A stretch of 64,000 bases of DNA from Pseudacidovorax sp. NFM-22 (GTDB lineage Bacteria; Pseudomonadota; Gammaproteobacteria; Burkholderiales; Burkholderiaceae_C): assembly GCF_021401245.1 (NCBI RefSeq), contig NZ_JACBFY010000005.1:520288-584287 (forward strand), written 5' to 3'. Below, piece by piece: positions 63,822 to 64,000 of this stretch. The number at the start of each line of letters is the position of its first letter. Within the stretch, counting starts at the first letter, position 1. Below the pieces are notes generated by a model. It was given only the letters and a program-made list of their open reading frames with translations. It was not told the DNA's origin and made no database searches. Made by a program: the position numbers and the translations under genes.

Positions 63822-64000
63822 GCTGACCCCCGCCTGATCTCTGTTTAGACCAGTACGCCCCCCACGCGCGCCGCCCGCAGGAACCTGCCTTGGACAAAAA
63901 GGTTCCTTTAAATCCTAATAGCTACCAACTTTCTCAGGGCGACCGTTGTTACTCGTGGAGCACACAAACGTGATGGATGTAAATGACGCGGACAAAAAGG
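63822..64000. other. AT-richer region upstream of the winged-helix gene, with 11-bp direct repeats
   Basis: This segment has no convincing gene. It becomes AT-rich from about 63890, unlike the rest of the window, and should hold the winged-helix gene promoter and probably that of a plus-strand gene beyond the edge. GGACAAAAAGG occurs twice, at 63892-63902 and 63990-64000 (the last bases), 98 bp apart. Confidence 0.55.
63879..63907. promoter_or_regulatory. Inverted repeat upstream of the winged-helix gene
   Basis: AGGAACCT (63879-63886) and AGGTTCCT (63900-63907) form a perfect 8-bp inverted repeat with a 13-base spacer. It could be an operator, or a terminator-like hairpin since TTTAAAT follows. 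One copy of the GGACAAAAAGG repeat lies within it. Confidence 0.45.

Overview
**Organism and character.** The window is very GC-rich and densely packed on both strands, with many 4-bp ATGA/GTGA start-stop overlaps. It carries five intact Bug-type periplasmic binding proteins plus a broken sixth, a trimeric porin, and lipid A-type glycosyltransferases. This points to a Gram-negative betaproteobacterium of the Burkholderiales, probably Comamonadaceae-like (inference from gene families, not from a marker gene). No tRNA, rRNA, CRISPR array, insertion sequence or prophage gene was seen. No gene-free gap exceeds 300 bases.

**Layout.** 1-5257: tail of a NitT/TauT-type ABC importer, an NTF2-like protein divergent from a LysR regulator, a YddA-type ABC exporter, and a small DUF3606 protein. 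5454-52130: a roughly 46-kb catabolic supercluster of CoA-thioester chemistry. It holds six acyl-CoA dehydrogenases, two AMP-forming acyl-CoA ligases, several crotonase-fold enzymes, two MaoC hydratases, one classical thiolase, three thiolase-fold/DUF35 pairs, an alpha-methylacyl-CoA racemase, a CaiB/BaiF CoA-transferase, two ketosteroid-dehydrogenase-like flavoproteins, a Rieske oxygenase, two aminoglycoside-phosphotransferase-like kinases (one with a DUF6285 partner), three FadR-type GntR regulators and five Bug receptors. 52222-56375: a PAP2 phosphatase/GT2/ArnT-like/ChbG-like operon that looks like lipid A amino-sugar modification. 56296-58640: a GntR regulator divergent from a porin, followed by a Bug gene cut off in mid-frame. 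58588-63821: a large outer-membrane protein gene, also cut at its 3' end at the same point, and a winged-helix protein upstream of it.

**How it works together.** The strongest cross-cutting signal is an 11-bp palindrome, TGGTTCAACCA, and close variants. I found 14 copies between 5454 and 45435, all in intergenic DNA and nearly all just upstream of a catabolic transcription unit. Where a sigma70-like promoter can be proposed, the palindrome lies at or just after the -10 box, as expected for a repressor site. The sequence fits the TnGTnnnACnA operator pattern known for FadR-subfamily GntR proteins. One copy overlaps the ribosome binding site of the GntR gene at 24864. The scattered operons therefore look like one regulon under substrate-responsive repression.

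**Pathway inference.** The methylacyl-CoA racemase, ketosteroid-dehydrogenase-like flavoproteins, Rieske oxygenase, Cys-less thiolase/DUF35 pairs (like steroid side-chain aldolases) and paired acyl-CoA dehydrogenases suggest breakdown of a methyl-branched, probably cyclic (steroid- or terpenoid-like) carboxylate. The two kinase/dehydrogenase sets resemble the levulinate LvaABC and ACAD10/11 systems, which remove a 4-hydroxyl by phosphorylation. The actual substrate cannot be read from the sequence.
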